Shown here: positions 1 through 11,250 of the stretch, in pieces
Numbering within the stretch: position 1 is the stretch's first letter
Layout of the letters: each line of letters starts with the position of its first letter
Origin: Apodospora peruviana
Lineage: Eukaryota; Ascomycota; Sordariomycetes; Sordariales; Lasiosphaeriaceae
Direction of reading: 5' to 3'
DNA: 64,000 nt
Assembly: GCA_033439685.1 (NCBI GenBank)
Contig: JAUEDM010000008.1
Location: forward strand, 1,488,001-1,552,000
The notes under the pieces: generated by a model
What the model saw: only the letters and a program-made list of their open reading frames with translations
What the model was told of the DNA's origin: nothing
Databases searched by the model: none
Program-made: the position numbers and the translations under genes

Positions 1-214
1 GCCGAGACATCGTGATCGGGATCCCCGGATGCCAATCAGAATGCCCATTCCAATCTCGAAAGCCCCATGTCCGGGATCGAAAAATGGAGTCCGGCAACTT
101 CCGAACATGACACAAAAAATTCCTCGCGTCGACCCAAAAAAAGAAAACGACTTTTTACGATAGCCATTGTGTAATCCACTGTGACGCGACAGAGCTCGGT
201 GTTATTTACTAGCC
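1..214 (+). other. Upstream region of the carbonic anhydrase gene
   Basis: Non-coding leader and promoter of the gene at 215. It contains A-rich runs near 109-160 and no open frame that reads as protein. Confidence 0.5.
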
Positions 215-1153
215 ATGTTCAACGCACGCCTAGTCGCTTCATTCCTTACGAGACAAAGCTCGTCGTCGCGCTGCGCTACCAAACTCAATTCGTTCTCTCG
301 TCTCTCATCAACCGCCAACACCACAACACAACTACGCCCCGGCGTGAGATTTTGCAGCAGTCACGGTTCTTTCGGAACAGCATCCCGAACTGCAGCCAAC
401 AGTCTGACTCATCAGTCTTCTTCCTCAACCACCACCACACCAACTCCTCGCTTCGCCAGCAGCAGTAACAGCAGCAGCAGCAGCTCTTCATCATCCGACG
501 TCGCCATGTATCTCAAGCAGTCGCACGAGCGCGTGTTCGAGAGCAACCGCACGTGGGCGGCCGAGCAAAAGGCGCGCGACCCGGAATTCTTCGCTAAGCT
601 CGCGGCCGGCCAGAACCCCGAGTACCTCTGGATCGGGTGCAGCGACTCGCGGATTCCGGCCGAGCAGATCACAGGCCTGGAACCGGGCGACGCCTTCGTG
701 CACCGCAACATCGCCAACCTGGTCTGCAACACCGACTTGAACGCCATGAGCGTCATCAACTACGCCGTGCAGCACCTCGAGGTCAAGCACATTGTGGTCT
801 GCGGCCACTACGGGTGCGGCGGTGTGAAGGCGGCCATGACGGCCAAAGACATGGGCATTCTTAACCCCTGGCTGCGCAACATTCGCGATGTTTATAGACT
901 CCACGAGAAGGAGCTCGACGCGATTCCTGAGGAAGAGGCGCGGTATAATCGCTTGGTGGAGTTGAATGTCATCGAACAGTGCCGGAACGTGATCAAGACA
1001 GCGCCTGTGCAGCAGAGCTACGCCAAAAACAAGTTTCCCATCGTGCACGGGTGGGTGTTTGGGTTCCACGATGGGCTGCTGAAGGATCTGGAGATTGACT
1101 TTGAGGCGGTGTTACATGATATTCAGAAGATTTATAACCTCACGGACAACTGA
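215..1153 (+). CDS. Beta-class carbonic anhydrase, probably mitochondrial
   Basis: Intronless gene of 312 residues. It should interconvert CO2 and bicarbonate with a zinc at the active site. The beta-class signatures are plain: CSDSR near residue 142, HRNIAN near 166, and CGHYGCGG near 196-203, which supply the Cys, Asp, His and Cys zinc ligands. The first ~95 residues are not part of the enzyme fold. They are rich in Arg, Ser and Thr, with a serine run coded by an AGC repeat (455-485), as expected of a mitochondrial targeting sequence. The start at 215 is chosen because it opens this presequence; an internal Met at 506 begins the catalytic part and could give a cytosolic form. It stands alone, with no functional partner next to it. 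The family call is secure and the localisation is inferred. Confidence 0.93.
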   Translation: MFNARLVASFLTRQSSSSRCATKLNSFSRLSSTANTTTQLRPGVRFCSSHGSFGTASRTAANSLTHQSSSSTTTTPTPRFASSSNSSSSSSSSSDVAMYLKQSHERVFESNRTWAAEQKARDPEFFAKLAAGQNPEYLWIGCSDSRIPAEQITGLEPGDAFVHRNIANLVCNTDLNAMSVINYAVQHLEVKHIVVCGHYGCGGVKAAMTAKDMGILNPWLRNIRDVYRLHEKELDAIPEEEARYNRLVELNVIEQCRNVIKTAPVQQSYAKNKFPIVHGWVFGFHDGLLKDLEIDFEAVLHDIQKIYNLTDN

Positions 1154-1799
1154 TTTTCTTTCTTGTTGTTTTTGGTCTTTGGCTTGCCCAGCGGACCTTT
1201 TGTGATTTTGGAGCGGACGCCGGTGCCCGGTGGAGGTGTTCATCTTATTTGTCTTTTTTTTTTTTCTGTCAACCACCACGGCGGGTATCTGTTTGGATTC
1301 TTCTTGGGGATCGATATAGTCTGGTAGACGGTTTTTATTTTTACTTCTGCTTGCTTCAGCTTGGTGTCGGTCTCGAAAGACTTCTTCAAGAGATGGTGCT
1401 TCTGTAGGTAATCAGCTTGGAAAGGCCCGGCGCAATTGGCAGTTCTGTAAGGGTAGATTTCTTTGCAGAATCATGGCCAGCTAGCAGAATTCGGTATTGG
1501 AGTTTCAGTTAGGACGTCATCTCTCCTCAAATCAATCGAGCCTGCCAAGCAACCATAGCCGTCAATAGACGCGTCCATAAGGACCATAACCGATCAAGAA
1601 TCAACCTAACTCCGGGGCTGAGCTGGAGGCGAGTCGGCGACCTAGGCCCCTTTTGGATCTGTGAGCCAATATTTGGTTTTGTCGCCACTGAGGGTTCCCT
1701 CAGCCTCTCTGCTTAAAAGACCGATTGTCCCTATCTGCTGTGTCCCAATGCAACTACAGAAGAGTAGCAATTGTCGGCACCAAATCACCAATTGAACCA
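1154..1799. other. Spacer between carbonic anhydrase and membrane-protein genes
   Basis: Contains the 3' end of the carbonic anhydrase transcript, a T-run at about 1254-1265 and the promoter of the next gene. No coding stretch seen. Confidence 0.5.
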
Positions 1800-2870
1800 A
1801 TGACCAACAACACGACCGCGTACATTCTACCGCAATGGCTGCTTCTCCAAACTCCAGGCATGCAATGCCGCTCCCACGGCGTCATCATCGCGATGCTGGC
1901 CGTTTACAACATCATCTCCGTTCTCGTCTCCGTCATACTGGCGACTCCCTTCTTCTTTAGACAAAAGCAACTTCTCTTTGGAGCAATACTGGGTGCTTGG
2001 GACCGGGTGGTCCCTCCGAACAGCAAGGAGAGTAACTACCATTGGCCACCACAGGACAACGCAGACGCAGAAGCATCACTACCACCCCCCAAATCGCCAC
2101 CATCTTACCTCAAAGCAGACCGCATCGCCTTCCTCTTCTCAGTCCTCGGCTCCGTCGTCATCGCCCTCGCGGCTCCCTTCCTAGCCGGCATCTCGCTCAC
2201 AAAATCCCGCCCGGACGCAAACTACTGGACCATCATCCAGCAGTGGGCGACGCGGCCGCGCGCCACGATATTCATCTTCCTGGGTAACATGGGCCGAGTC
2301 TACCTCTCCCGTCGCAAAGAAGGCGGATGGTGGGACGAAAGCCGCGCCGCCGACGGCCACCTCGAGGCGGCCATCACCGCCTTGACCACCGATGTCTGCG
2401 TCAGTCTCCTGGCGTCCAAGTTCCTGTGGGACCAAATGTCCGTCAAGGACTCGGCCCCTGACCTTTTTAGCCCTGGCAGCCCGTGCACGGCCTACGGTAG
2501 CGGCGCTGATGGGATGGACCAAGGCAACTGTCCGGACATGCAGCAGGGGGCGGCGGGGTTGTTCGTCACGACCATCGTCGGGGCGGTGACGGGCTTGATT
2601 CTTTTCGTTGTGTTGTTTGCCTTTCCGAGGTCCAAGAACCTGTTTTTGGGGGCGTGCTGCGGCGCGTTCTGTGCTATCGTGTCGTTTGGGCTATATATCA
2701 ATAGCTGGCAGCTCTGGGTTGGGTTTCTCAACGAGACGAAGGAGGAGCTGTACTGCGTGCAGTCGTCGGCGCTGGTGGATTTGGTGTATGTCACTTTGCC
2801 GTTTGCGCTGGGCTTATGGAGACTTGCCTGGGCGCGGTTGTCGTTTGGCCGCAAGTCTTCGAGTTCTTGA
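1800..2870 (+). CDS. Polytopic membrane protein of unknown function
   Basis: Single-exon gene of 356 residues. The frame is open from about 1725, but the first ATG is at 1800 and is taken as the start. It has roughly seven hydrophobic segments: near residues 28-52, 108-132, 152-166, 186-206, 252-275, 282-310 and 320-342. Charged or polar loops lie between them, including an acidic, proline-rich loop around residues 75-100. A cysteine-containing loop (PCTAYGSG, then NCPDM) sits before the fifth segment and may be extracellular. I do not recognise the family and no catalytic motif is visible. It resembles the many lineage-specific fungal membrane proteins. Confidence 0.75.
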   Translation: MTNNTTAYILPQWLLLQTPGMQCRSHGVIIAMLAVYNIISVLVSVILATPFFFRQKQLLFGAILGAWDRVVPPNSKESNYHWPPQDNADAEASLPPPKSPPSYLKADRIAFLFSVLGSVVIALAAPFLAGISLTKSRPDANYWTIIQQWATRPRATIFIFLGNMGRVYLSRRKEGGWWDESRAADGHLEAAITALTTDVCVSLLASKFLWDQMSVKDSAPDLFSPGSPCTAYGSGADGMDQGNCPDMQQGAAGLFVTTIVGAVTGLILFVVLFAFPRSKNLFLGACCGAFCAIVSFGLYINSWQLWVGFLNETKEELYCVQSSALVDLVYVTLPFALGLWRLAWARLSFGRKSSSS

Positions 2871-3888
2871 TGGAAATGCTGTCAAGTCGATCGATATATG
2901 CGCTCCAAAGTTCCAGGTTGTTGGCTATCTTCTGGTGCAACGAGATACTCATCTCGGTCTCCAAACATGTCGTCTTTTGTCAAGGACTCAAGAAAAGCTA
3001 TCACGATTAATTTGCTGGGTGCTGCTTATCTCTCGGACTCAACTTACACCTGCCGTTTTGAACAAGGATGAGAGTGCAAGATTCCAAACTAAGCATGCTT
3101 GACTGAGATCACGGACCTGTGATTGCCAAACTTCTGGCGCCGGCTTGCATACCTAAGGTAGCCGGCAGAGCAAGAGCGGTCGCTACCCCTTCTCCAAGGC
3201 CCTCTTTTACTTCTTTCCCGGCACTAACAATTGTTCTCTCTGGGTTTGGACCACGATCATTGTGACGCACATTACTTTGTTCTTTCTCTCCTCATCACTC
3301 ATCAAATACTGGGGAAGGACAATGCGCTACTCCCTACCCCGGTGGTGTAACTCGATCCCGCCCGGCTCGTGGTTTTCCCCTGAACCTGGATTTTGCACCA
3401 ACTGCGCTCGCTTTCTTATTGTATATAATTGCAATGCCAACTCCATCATCGTAATCCTCCGATACGCGGCAGCAATGGGCCATCAGACCTCTGAATTTTT
3501 GAGCAAGGGAAGGGATGACCCTGTGGTCCTCACGTCCATCGGGCCATCTCACGGAGTCAGGCTGTCAGCATGCAGGTACGATTAGTCTGAGATCCTGCTT
3601 TCATTTCACAGAAAGCGAGCGAAGCAAGAGGGGTCTGAGCATCGTCAGTGCCTGCAGTGATGATCAGCCGTCAAAAACTCAGGCCTTTTCTCTGTCCCAA
3701 CGCCGTGGTTTCAAACTTGATGCTTCTTCGTGTATCCAACAGCACATCCTCACTTTTTTTCTGCGCTTTTTTATTGCTGTGTCTCTCAGCCCTTGACTGC
3801 GTCAACAGGTTCTATTCCATCACATCAATTCAATCATCATTCTCGCATTTCTTCTTGCTTCAGTTCCACAGTCTCCATCGACACCACC
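2871..3888. other. Spacer, no gene recognised
   Basis: About 1 kb holding the 3' end of the membrane-protein gene and the fasciclin promoter. A short palindromic CCTAAGGTAG-type motif lies near 3152-3161. Open frames across 3262-3796 have no protein-like composition. Confidence 0.5.
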
Positions 3889-5237
3889 ATGGCTCGATTC
3901 TCTCTACCGGCGGCTTGCCGTCTGCCCTCGACCTTGCTTGTCGCCTTGCTTGCATTCTCGTCCGTCACCAGCGCGGCGAGTGATCTGGACAGCGTTGATC
4001 TGCATAATCTGGACAGCGTCTTGGCCGACTCAATGGAGGATATGTCGGCATTCCGTGATTTGGTTACGGTTGGTGCCCGCTTTGTCTTGCACATCCAGTC
4101 TCGCAAAATCAAGCTGACCGACTTGGTGCAGAGATACCCAGACATATATGGCCGTCTCAAAGACGTCACAGTGAGTCCTCTTCGACCTCCTCGTGCCCGT
4201 CGTATATGCGTTTGTTGACATGCCCAAAGATACTCGCTCCCAATGACAGGGCATTTTCCATGAGTGACCATAGCTGGATTCGCAACCAAGGCCAAGTCGA
4301 AGCCACATTGAGATACCACATCCTCCCGGGAAGATACAACACGAACGATTTGCCCATGGGCGTCTCCGCTTACCATGCAACCACGTTGGACGACTCAGCC
4401 TTCTCGAATCTGACCAAAGGACAACGGGTATTCTTCACCAAGCAACCCGACGGCAAAGTCGTCGTCACCTCCGGGTTCGGCACACGAGGGACTCTGACAA
4501 AGGAAAACCTTCCCTTCAGTGGCGGACTCGTACAGATCGTTGATGGTTTGATGAAGGTCCCAGAACCTATTGGACCGACCATAGGCAAGGGCTTTCCTCA
4601 TTTGAGCGCTTTCCTTGGTGCATTGCACCACGCCGGTCTTGTCGATGAGCTCTCCGACATGAAGGATGTCACCGTCTTTGCGCCACGAAATACCGCTTTC
4701 CAACAAATGAGTCACATTCTTGAGGGGATGACCACGAAGGAGTTGAAGCGTGTCATGAGCTACCATATCGTCCCAGGAACCGTCAAGATGTCTTGGGAGC
4801 TGCAGAATGCAAGCATCCTCGATGCCATCGAATCCACCGATGAAGTGAATCAAATCGTGGGAAGAAGAAAGCTACACGTCACGCGGTTTAACAATTACAT
4901 TTACATCAACTCGGCACAAGTGGACCAGGCTAACCTCCTACTCTCGAACGGCGTGATGTACTCTATCGACAACGTTCTGAGCCCCAACAACTCGGATGCA
5001 CGGCCTGATGTTGCTATCTCGTCGCAGCCGCCAGTTCTTGGGCCATCCCCAACGAATAAAGTCTCCGATTCGTCAATTCCATTCACGACATATGTCCCTG
5101 AACTCAACTTCACTAGGGTGGACGCCGACTATCCCTCGGTCACAACAGTCACGACCACCATGACAGAAAATGTTGCAGCAATGAGATGTACAGGTCTTGG
5201 CCTGGCGCTCATTGGTGCCCTGGCCGTGGGATTGTGA
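3889..5237 (+). CDS. Fasciclin (FAS1) domain cell-surface protein, GPI-type
   Basis: Two exons, 3889-4170 and 4230-5237, joined by a 59-nt phase-0 intron with a TTGACA branch-like site; product 429 residues. It begins with a signal peptide (hydrophobic core LLVALLAF, cleavage likely after TSA). Two FAS1 repeats follow. The first has ILAPNDRAF just after the splice site and YHILPG; the second has VTVFAPRNTAF and YHIVPG. A Ser/Thr/Pro-rich spacer and a short hydrophobic C-terminus (GLGLALIGALAVGL) suggest GPI anchoring. Fungal FAS1 proteins are usually adhesion or surface proteins. The splice restores the conserved first FAS1 block, which supports the model. Confidence 0.9.
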
Positions 5238-6151
5238 TGGAGATGGTTTTGGAGAACGCTAATATTGGGAGGAGAGTTTGCTTGTGTTTCATTATCGATA
5301 CCCTTATTTTTAGCCTTGATACTTTCGCGTGGTGTCTGCGAGTGTTTTACGTTTAGGAGTACTGGCGATAGAGATAGAAAGAATTCTTGATTTTTTCTTT
5401 CAAATTACGACTTGAGTTCGTGATGATGTCTTTGAAAGGTCCTCTTGTGTCTGAACAGAAAACTTGGTCTCTGTGCTAATGATCAACGGCATTTGGCATT
5501 CCGGCATGACTGTGCTGTCCTCTCACAATCCATCCTTCTTTTCGGATTACCTCTCTATGCTGGCAATGGCGCCATCCTAAAGCCAGGCTGTGACTTTCAG
5601 CTTGTAACTTTCTTTTGGAGATATCTCTGCCAGTGCTGTCCGTGACTCCATGATACAATCTACGAGGAGTACCTGCAGCTCTTTTTTTCCGAGACTTCAC
5701 TGGAGGAAGAAAGGTTTTAACATGCGTGAAGGCCACTGCAGACTGGGGAATCGTCACCAGTGTATAAGCTAATTCATCATTGTGTATTTTGCAGCTTTTC
5801 CATGGTTGAGGGAGTTCATGATGTTGTTGCAGTGGGATGATGCCTTGTTTTTCTTTCTTCTTTCGTCGAGCTTGGAACACCGAACAATACAATCATGACC
5901 TTCTGGGCACGGATGGACTGCAGTTAAGCTGCAAGAAAGGGGTTGGTTACACGAGCTCTGAGCCCGTGACGACGTGTGTATGCGTCTGAGAATGCGAGGG
6001 GTCGAGATGGATCTCGGACTTTATACGAGTTCAATGCGGTGTAACTCGGTTTGACGAAAGGCGGGACGGGTAGGTTGTCTCTATGTGAATGACAATCTTA
6101 GATAATGAGGGGAATAACGTTCGAAGTTTCGTCAGCCTCAGTGTCCAACAA
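5238..6151. other. Convergent spacer, no gene recognised
   Basis: Lies between the 3' ends of the fasciclin gene (plus strand) and the Nudix gene (minus strand). Open frames here, such as 5476-5892 on the minus strand, lack domain-like composition. Confidence 0.5.
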
Positions 6152-6884
6152 TTACCGTTGTTGGGCCTTGTCTGCCAATGCTGAAGCGACAATCACGTCG
6201 ATGTCAGGAAAGTCTCTGACCAAATTGGCAAGCGGCAGGAACAGGTTCTTTTCCTCGGCCTTCTCGTCGTCCGAGGCGTCGGCTTTGATCTCATCCCAAC
6301 CCTTCCAGGCCCATCCTTCGCACTTGTTTGGTTCTAGTCTCTATCCATTGGGAAGAGGAAAGTTAGTTTTACCATCTTTGGTGGTGCTGTCGGGCTCGCA
6401 CGGCCTTTGAAAAAGGGATTGGGACCGGACTAGGGGTACATGTAGTGGAGTTTCTCTCTCGATGAAATGTAGGTTAGAAACATACCTCAGGTTGTTGTTC
6501 AGGATCTGCACGTTCGCATATCGTCCAGATAGTAATGTAGTGCTTGTTGTTCTCGACAAACACATCATTGGTGACGCCGACAACCTTGAGGCCGCGAACG
6601 ACTAAACCGGTCTCTTCCAGTGTCTCGCGCTCGACGCAAGCAAAGATGTCTTCGCCGTACTCCAAGTGTCCGCCTGGAAAGGAGTATGTCCCTTTTCGGA
6701 AGAAAGGTTGGTTATCAGTCAGCTTTGAAGTGTAGTGAGGAAGGAAGGCAGATAAAGTTGCATGCAAGATAGGCTTACCTCCGCCAAGAGGTCCGATTCG
6801 TCGCCCAGCGCAGACTCGGCCTTGATCGTCGCTGATAATACCAATCACGGCAACTCTAGGGTGGGGGTTGACGGCGGCTGCCAT
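6152..6884 (-). CDS. Nudix hydrolase (NUDT15/MutT-like)
   Basis: Three exons read on the minus strand: 6884-6779, 6691-6486 and 6340-6152, giving 166 residues, close to the ~164 of NUDT15. Introns are 87 and 145 nt; phases 1 and 0 agree. The Nudix box is complete: GGHLEYGE, seven residues, then RETLEETG, with the Glu residues that bind magnesium. The N-terminus (PRVAVIGII) and the segment YITIWTICE match NUDT15-like enzymes, which hydrolyse nucleoside triphosphate derivatives and sanitise the nucleotide pool. The first splice joins PLGGG to TYSFPGGH, as the family requires. The last exon gives EPNKCEGW, again a family pattern. The third-exon acceptor (ATAG before AGACTAG) is the least certain point. 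Probably cytosolic. Confidence 0.88.
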
Positions 6885-8488
6885 TGTCGTTTTCTCACAA
6901 AATACAGACGAAGCTCGGGCGGGTGTGGAAAGGGATGGGATGGCAAAACAGGGAGGTAAGATCTGATTCGAGCGGACGAGTATTGCGGTGTTGTGTTGTG
7001 GTGTGTACCAGAAAATATGCAGGTACGTAATATTGGATAGCCCGCAGAAGGGTATATTCCAAACTCCCCGAGATTTCGGGGGTTGTCGGAGGTGTGTGGT
7101 ATATGGATCTATACTCGGGAGCAAAGTCCAAGCGATAGTATCAATTACAACATGAGCTCCGAGGAGGCCTATGGCAACAACATGCGGGTAGTTATCGCAG
7201 GACTAGCCACGATCCAAGCCAATAAATATATTGTGATCCGAAGGTGTTACCGTCCCTATGCATTAGTCTTGTCGGAGTTTGAGGCTATGTCGCAGGGTAG
7301 GAATGGGGGAGTTAATTAACAGCGCATTTAATGGCCATGGTCTGGGGGCACTGGGGCACGCAAGCCATCTAGTGCGCGGCCCGCTCCTTATTTTCTATGA
7401 TACCTACCGGTTTCTCTCTTCTGATATTACGGGGGGCTAAATGTCTCACCCTTCCAAGCTTAGTCCTTCCTCCTCCATCGAGCCCACAGCTTTTTACCAA
7501 TAGGACTTTCACAATAGGCTTGACAGCTCGAGTGATCAGGGTTACAATGAGAACTTACTCACCAGGGGACATAAGTAAAGTGGGCACTTTGGCCGATTCG
7601 GTACTACTGCTGCAACGAGGTAAGATCGCGCTACGGATTTATGCATGCGCCTCAACCTGTACGGACATTAGCGGTCCTGCGCCTTCTACATCCGGGCACT
7701 GGGCGCTGCATAAACAGGTTTTAGATGGCTACCGCGTCCTGCATGTCCTATCGCCCCCTTGCGTTGCTGTGGCGCTACTGGAACGCAATACGGTAACAGT
7801 GATCGTTCTCCTTTTGGAGGGAAAAAATCACGCCTACCCCTGCCCGCCTGCGTCCCGCGGGCAATGGATGATGAAATAATTTATTACTACCTGAGTCTCG
7901 GCCTCGGGAATCTCCTTTGGCCGGGGATGGAGAAACTGATAACACCTCTCTCGGAGGCGGCGGAGGCGGCTGGAGTCAATATCAGAGGGTTACATGGCAC
8001 CAAGGCAACACGACAGGCAGCTCTGGAGATCAAACCCTCCCTATCTAGATATTCTCCTATTCCATCCTTCCAAGTCTCCTAGATCTACCTTATCTTGTAT
8101 ATAGTCTAGACCCAGATTCTAGCGCTCCACCGTCTGAAATTCTCGGTCTCATTATACCTGGTGAAGTGAAGTAAAGTTAGCCAGTAACAATATCACCAAG
8201 TCACCTAGCCAGCATGGGTCAACTCGTCCAAGAAATTCGCATCCCACAACTGTGGGAGAAAGCGCCCATCTCCGTGGAGACCACTCCTCTGAATATATCC
8301 CTTTCTCCTCCTCAGTTAGTGAACCTGTCATCCCTTAAGCACAAACCAAAAGAAAAGGACAAAACCACTTCCCGATAGAGTATGTTCATCTTCGCAATGA
8401 GTCTAACCAGATCCCTTTAATTAGTCGGCCTTACGTCCCAGGCCAGAAAGTCTACCCACGCAGTGACCCGAACCCTTCGACCCACACA
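6885..8488. other. Long spacer with a possible leader exon for the next gene
   Basis: 1.6 kb without a convincing complete gene. Frames at 7397-8082 are low-complexity and not protein-like. At the 3' end, an ATG at 8214 opens a 54-codon frame ending at 8378. In addition, the frame of the gene at 8489 stays open from about 8338 without any ATG, and its codons (HLRNESNQIPLI, VPGQKVYP) look like protein. A short upstream exon may therefore exist. Confidence 0.4.
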
Positions 8489-9541
8489 ATGGGCGACTCC
8501 CTCCCACAATACCTAAAGATCAAAGTCCACCAATCCATCCTCGAAAAGGCCTACGACGAGATCATGGTCGTGTCGGGCTACAACCGGTATGAGGCCGACT
8601 CGATCGCCTTTGATGGCGAGAAGCGCGACAAGCCCTTCAACTGGGAGCGTCCGACCGCCCGCGTTGTGCCGGGCACCAACACGCTCCTGGTCGAGTGCTT
8701 CCCGGGCTACGACCACATCGAGCACTACGCCGAGATCATCGCGGCATACCTCCGCGTCTTGGAAGGCCAAGGGATCACAAACCTCACACCGTCCTCGCGC
8801 GTCAGCTTTATACCTGCCTCGTGCTCCGACACGCTCAGGGCGCTTGTCGAAAAAACAAACCTGGCCGACTTCCCCGGGGAGGGAATCGATACCGTTATTC
8901 TTGGCCTGGTCTGGCACCTGCCCAATCTAACGGGTGAGGAGGAGTGGAAGGGCACCGGGCCGTGGCAGTGGATTCTCAAGACTTTTGATAGTGGTCGACG
9001 GGTGGCCTTCTTGGGGTTCCGGCCGGCGTTCTGGGGCGACATCTCGGGCGAGGTGGTGCACTATCTGGCTGCGCGGTTCAGCGTGAAGGAGGTTATTTAT
9101 CTAGGCAAGCTCGGAGTCCTGAAGGCAGGCGTTTCCCCCAACAACTGGCTCGCGACGGGCGGGCGGTCGCTGGTCAGCGGCAGGGTGGTCGAGTGGGAGA
9201 ATGTGCTGACAGAGGCGGTGGCCTCCACGCCGAGCGCTGCTGGCTGCGTGATGGCCGGGGACCATGTGACTCTGGGCAGCGTGCTGCACGAGACCAAGAA
9301 CTGGCACGCCGACCTCAAGGAGGCGGTCGATTTTGTCGACCCGGAGATCGGCATGATGGCGCAGGCGGCGGTGCGGAGCGGGATCCGGTATGGGTACCTG
9401 CACATGATCACGGACAACCTGGGCCAAAAGTACGACGAGGATCTGTCCAATGAGCGGACGGAGAGCGTGCTGGTGCGCAGGGCGAGGCTCCATCAGGTTG
9501 TGAAGGATGTTATGGCGGTTCATCTGGCTAGGCCTCTTTGA
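8489..9541 (+). CDS. Nucleoside phosphorylase-superfamily-like protein
   Basis: Open frame of 350 residues from ATG 8489. The C-terminal half resembles the purine nucleoside/uridine phosphorylase fold: KLGVLKAGV and LATGGRSL, then GSVLHETKNW, FVDPEIGMMA followed by an Ala-rich helix, and HMITDNL. In true phosphorylases the corresponding Glu binds the nucleoside and the ITDN-type Asp contacts the base. The N-terminal ~130 residues match nothing I know. The frame remains open for about 50 codons upstream without an ATG, so the true start may lie in an upstream exon beginning near 8214. The substrate cannot be told from the sequence; a role in nucleoside salvage or in a specialised pathway is only a suggestion. 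Confidence 0.65.
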   Translation: MGDSLPQYLKIKVHQSILEKAYDEIMVVSGYNRYEADSIAFDGEKRDKPFNWERPTARVVPGTNTLLVECFPGYDHIEHYAEIIAAYLRVLEGQGITNLTPSSRVSFIPASCSDTLRALVEKTNLADFPGEGIDTVILGLVWHLPNLTGEEEWKGTGPWQWILKTFDSGRRVAFLGFRPAFWGDISGEVVHYLAARFSVKEVIYLGKLGVLKAGVSPNNWLATGGRSLVSGRVVEWENVLTEAVASTPSAAGCVMAGDHVTLGSVLHETKNWHADLKEAVDFVDPEIGMMAQAAVRSGIRYGYLHMITDNLGQKYDEDLSNERTESVLVRRARLHQVVKDVMAVHLARPL

Positions 9542-10377
9542 GAAGCGTGGTTATGATTCGATATTCTTCGTCATTTTGTGTGGCCCTTTGCGATTTGATG
9601 CCACCTCGGTCGGCCGCTCTGAATTCCGGGTTTGAGTATGTTACAGCACATTACCTATCTACATGGTTTAGAAACGGTTGGATGCCTAGTGTCGTCCTGG
9701 TTATGTGGCGCGTTGGAAGATACCTATGTATAAAAGTCGGCTGCTCCGCCTCAAACATGCATACTGTACATGTAGATAAGGTTGGAGCGGTACAACCTCA
9801 CTGGCCGATGGTTGGGGAGCTTACTACCTATATACGTATGGGACCTGTCGTACCACAGTATATGTGACAGTCAGGTGTAAGACTGTCATTGCTCCGTTGT
9901 ACCCATTCTTCTCATACGTCTGTGTATACCGACCTACCAGGCAGCCAGGGAGAATTTCCAATGATATCGTCAAGAACGGTCAGGTCATGTCTTGGTCACA
10001 TTGCGCGACGCTGTAATGAAGTGTTGAGTGGGGGAGCCACGATGTTCGTATCACTGTCCGCTGTTCTGTGCTCCCGTCCCAGCCAGCTGGAGAAACATCA
10101 AAAGACCCCCTCCAAAATTATAAGGAGCGGAGATCCCATTCTGTATGTCTCAGTCGCGATAGCATCTTCTGTCTCTATCGGTCAATCTTCAAACGAGCAC
10201 CCCACGACAATAAACAGCGAATCTACATTGGATCATTATCGCACTCTTTCCACAGTATGCGCCTTTTACAGCCTCGGAGAAAGTGAATGAAGCACTAGAC
10301 CAGACAGGCCAAAAGTCTCATTCGCATAACAGGGCAGTGGCAAAGAACAATTTGAATTGGAAGCTGGTACTGGAGGA
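9542..10377. other. Spacer, no gene recognised
   Basis: 3' flank of the phosphorylase-like gene and upstream region of a small membrane-protein ORF. Frames at 9889-10290 are not protein-like. Confidence 0.5.
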
Positions 10378-10608
10378 ATGGCTACCTACATTGGCACCGA
10401 TGGAACACCGTTTGCGGGGGACTATGATGATGACCAGTTCGGCCCATCGCGGACGTTCCTGGACTACGTGTGCGAGACTCCAGCCCGGGCCATTACCCTA
10501 GGCTTCTTGTTTGGTGTGGCTGGGGCATGGGTGGTCTGGATAGTGGCTTGGAAGCTGAGGCAGCGATTCCATCCGAGGTTTGGGAATGGGACCATGTCGC
10601 TACCTTGA
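10378..10608 (+). CDS. Small single-pass membrane protein, hypothetical
   Basis: ATG at 10378 opens 76 codons. The N-terminal 35 residues are acidic (DYDDDQFG) and are followed by FLDYVCETPARA. One hydrophobic helix comes next (TLGFLFGVAGAWVVWIVAW), then a basic tail (KLRQRFHPRFG). This layout, an acidic head, one helix and a positive tail, suggests a small integral membrane protein. No family is recognised. The size is near the limit where chance frames occur, but the composition is convincingly protein-like. Confidence 0.55.
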   Translation: MATYIGTDGTPFAGDYDDDQFGPSRTFLDYVCETPARAITLGFLFGVAGAWVVWIVAWKLRQRFHPRFGNGTMSLP

Positions 10609-11250
10609 CTCCTTGAGTCTACCTACTATTGTCATCTCGTCGTGGTGGTTGTGGTGGTGGTGCTGAGGGATTGCTGGGCACCCCAGGTATATGTACCCCC
10701 TTAGAAGCCGCCAATTCCAACAGGCCAAGCTGATACTGCGAATCACAGCACCATTCTATTACCTACCTTAGGTAGCTAGCTATCTACCTTACCTAGATAA
10801 GTGAGTTTTATACTTGAAGTGGTCGGTCGAGGCCATGTGAGTTCGGCGGTTGTCTGTCATCTGATGAGGCGAAGGCTCAATTTCGAATCTCGTCCCATCC
10901 GCCATTTACTCAGTTCAAGGAACCTGTATTTTCTCGTTTATCTACGTTTTGCGCATTCACTCGACCGGCCTTTTGTGACACGAACCAAGCTCCACCCGAG
11001 GCCATCGTCTTCCCTTACCGGAAACTTACCGCCGCATCATTTCTTATCTCTCCCAGACCTTCGCAAGCAAACATATTCATCGCCGCAAGCAAGAAACGAA
11101 GCGACCGTTAATTTCTTCTCATAAATTTGTACCCCAGTAGCACCACCATAACCAAACCGAATCCAGATTCCAGCCTTGCGTAATACAACTGAAAGCAACA
11201 ACGAAATCACGAAGCAACCACATGATATTTCCCAGCCATCATTAGCAAGC
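10609..11250. other. Promoter region of the PY-motif membrane protein
   Basis: Contains a GTGGTG-rich stretch near 10638-10662 and a cluster of TACCTTAGGTAG-like palindromic motifs at 10759-10797. These are frequent in intergenic DNA of such fungi. No gene seen. Confidence 0.45.

Noticed and set aside
7397..8082. Overlapping frames in the spacer before the phosphorylase-like gene
   Set aside because: Composition is that of random sequence; no motif and no splice context.
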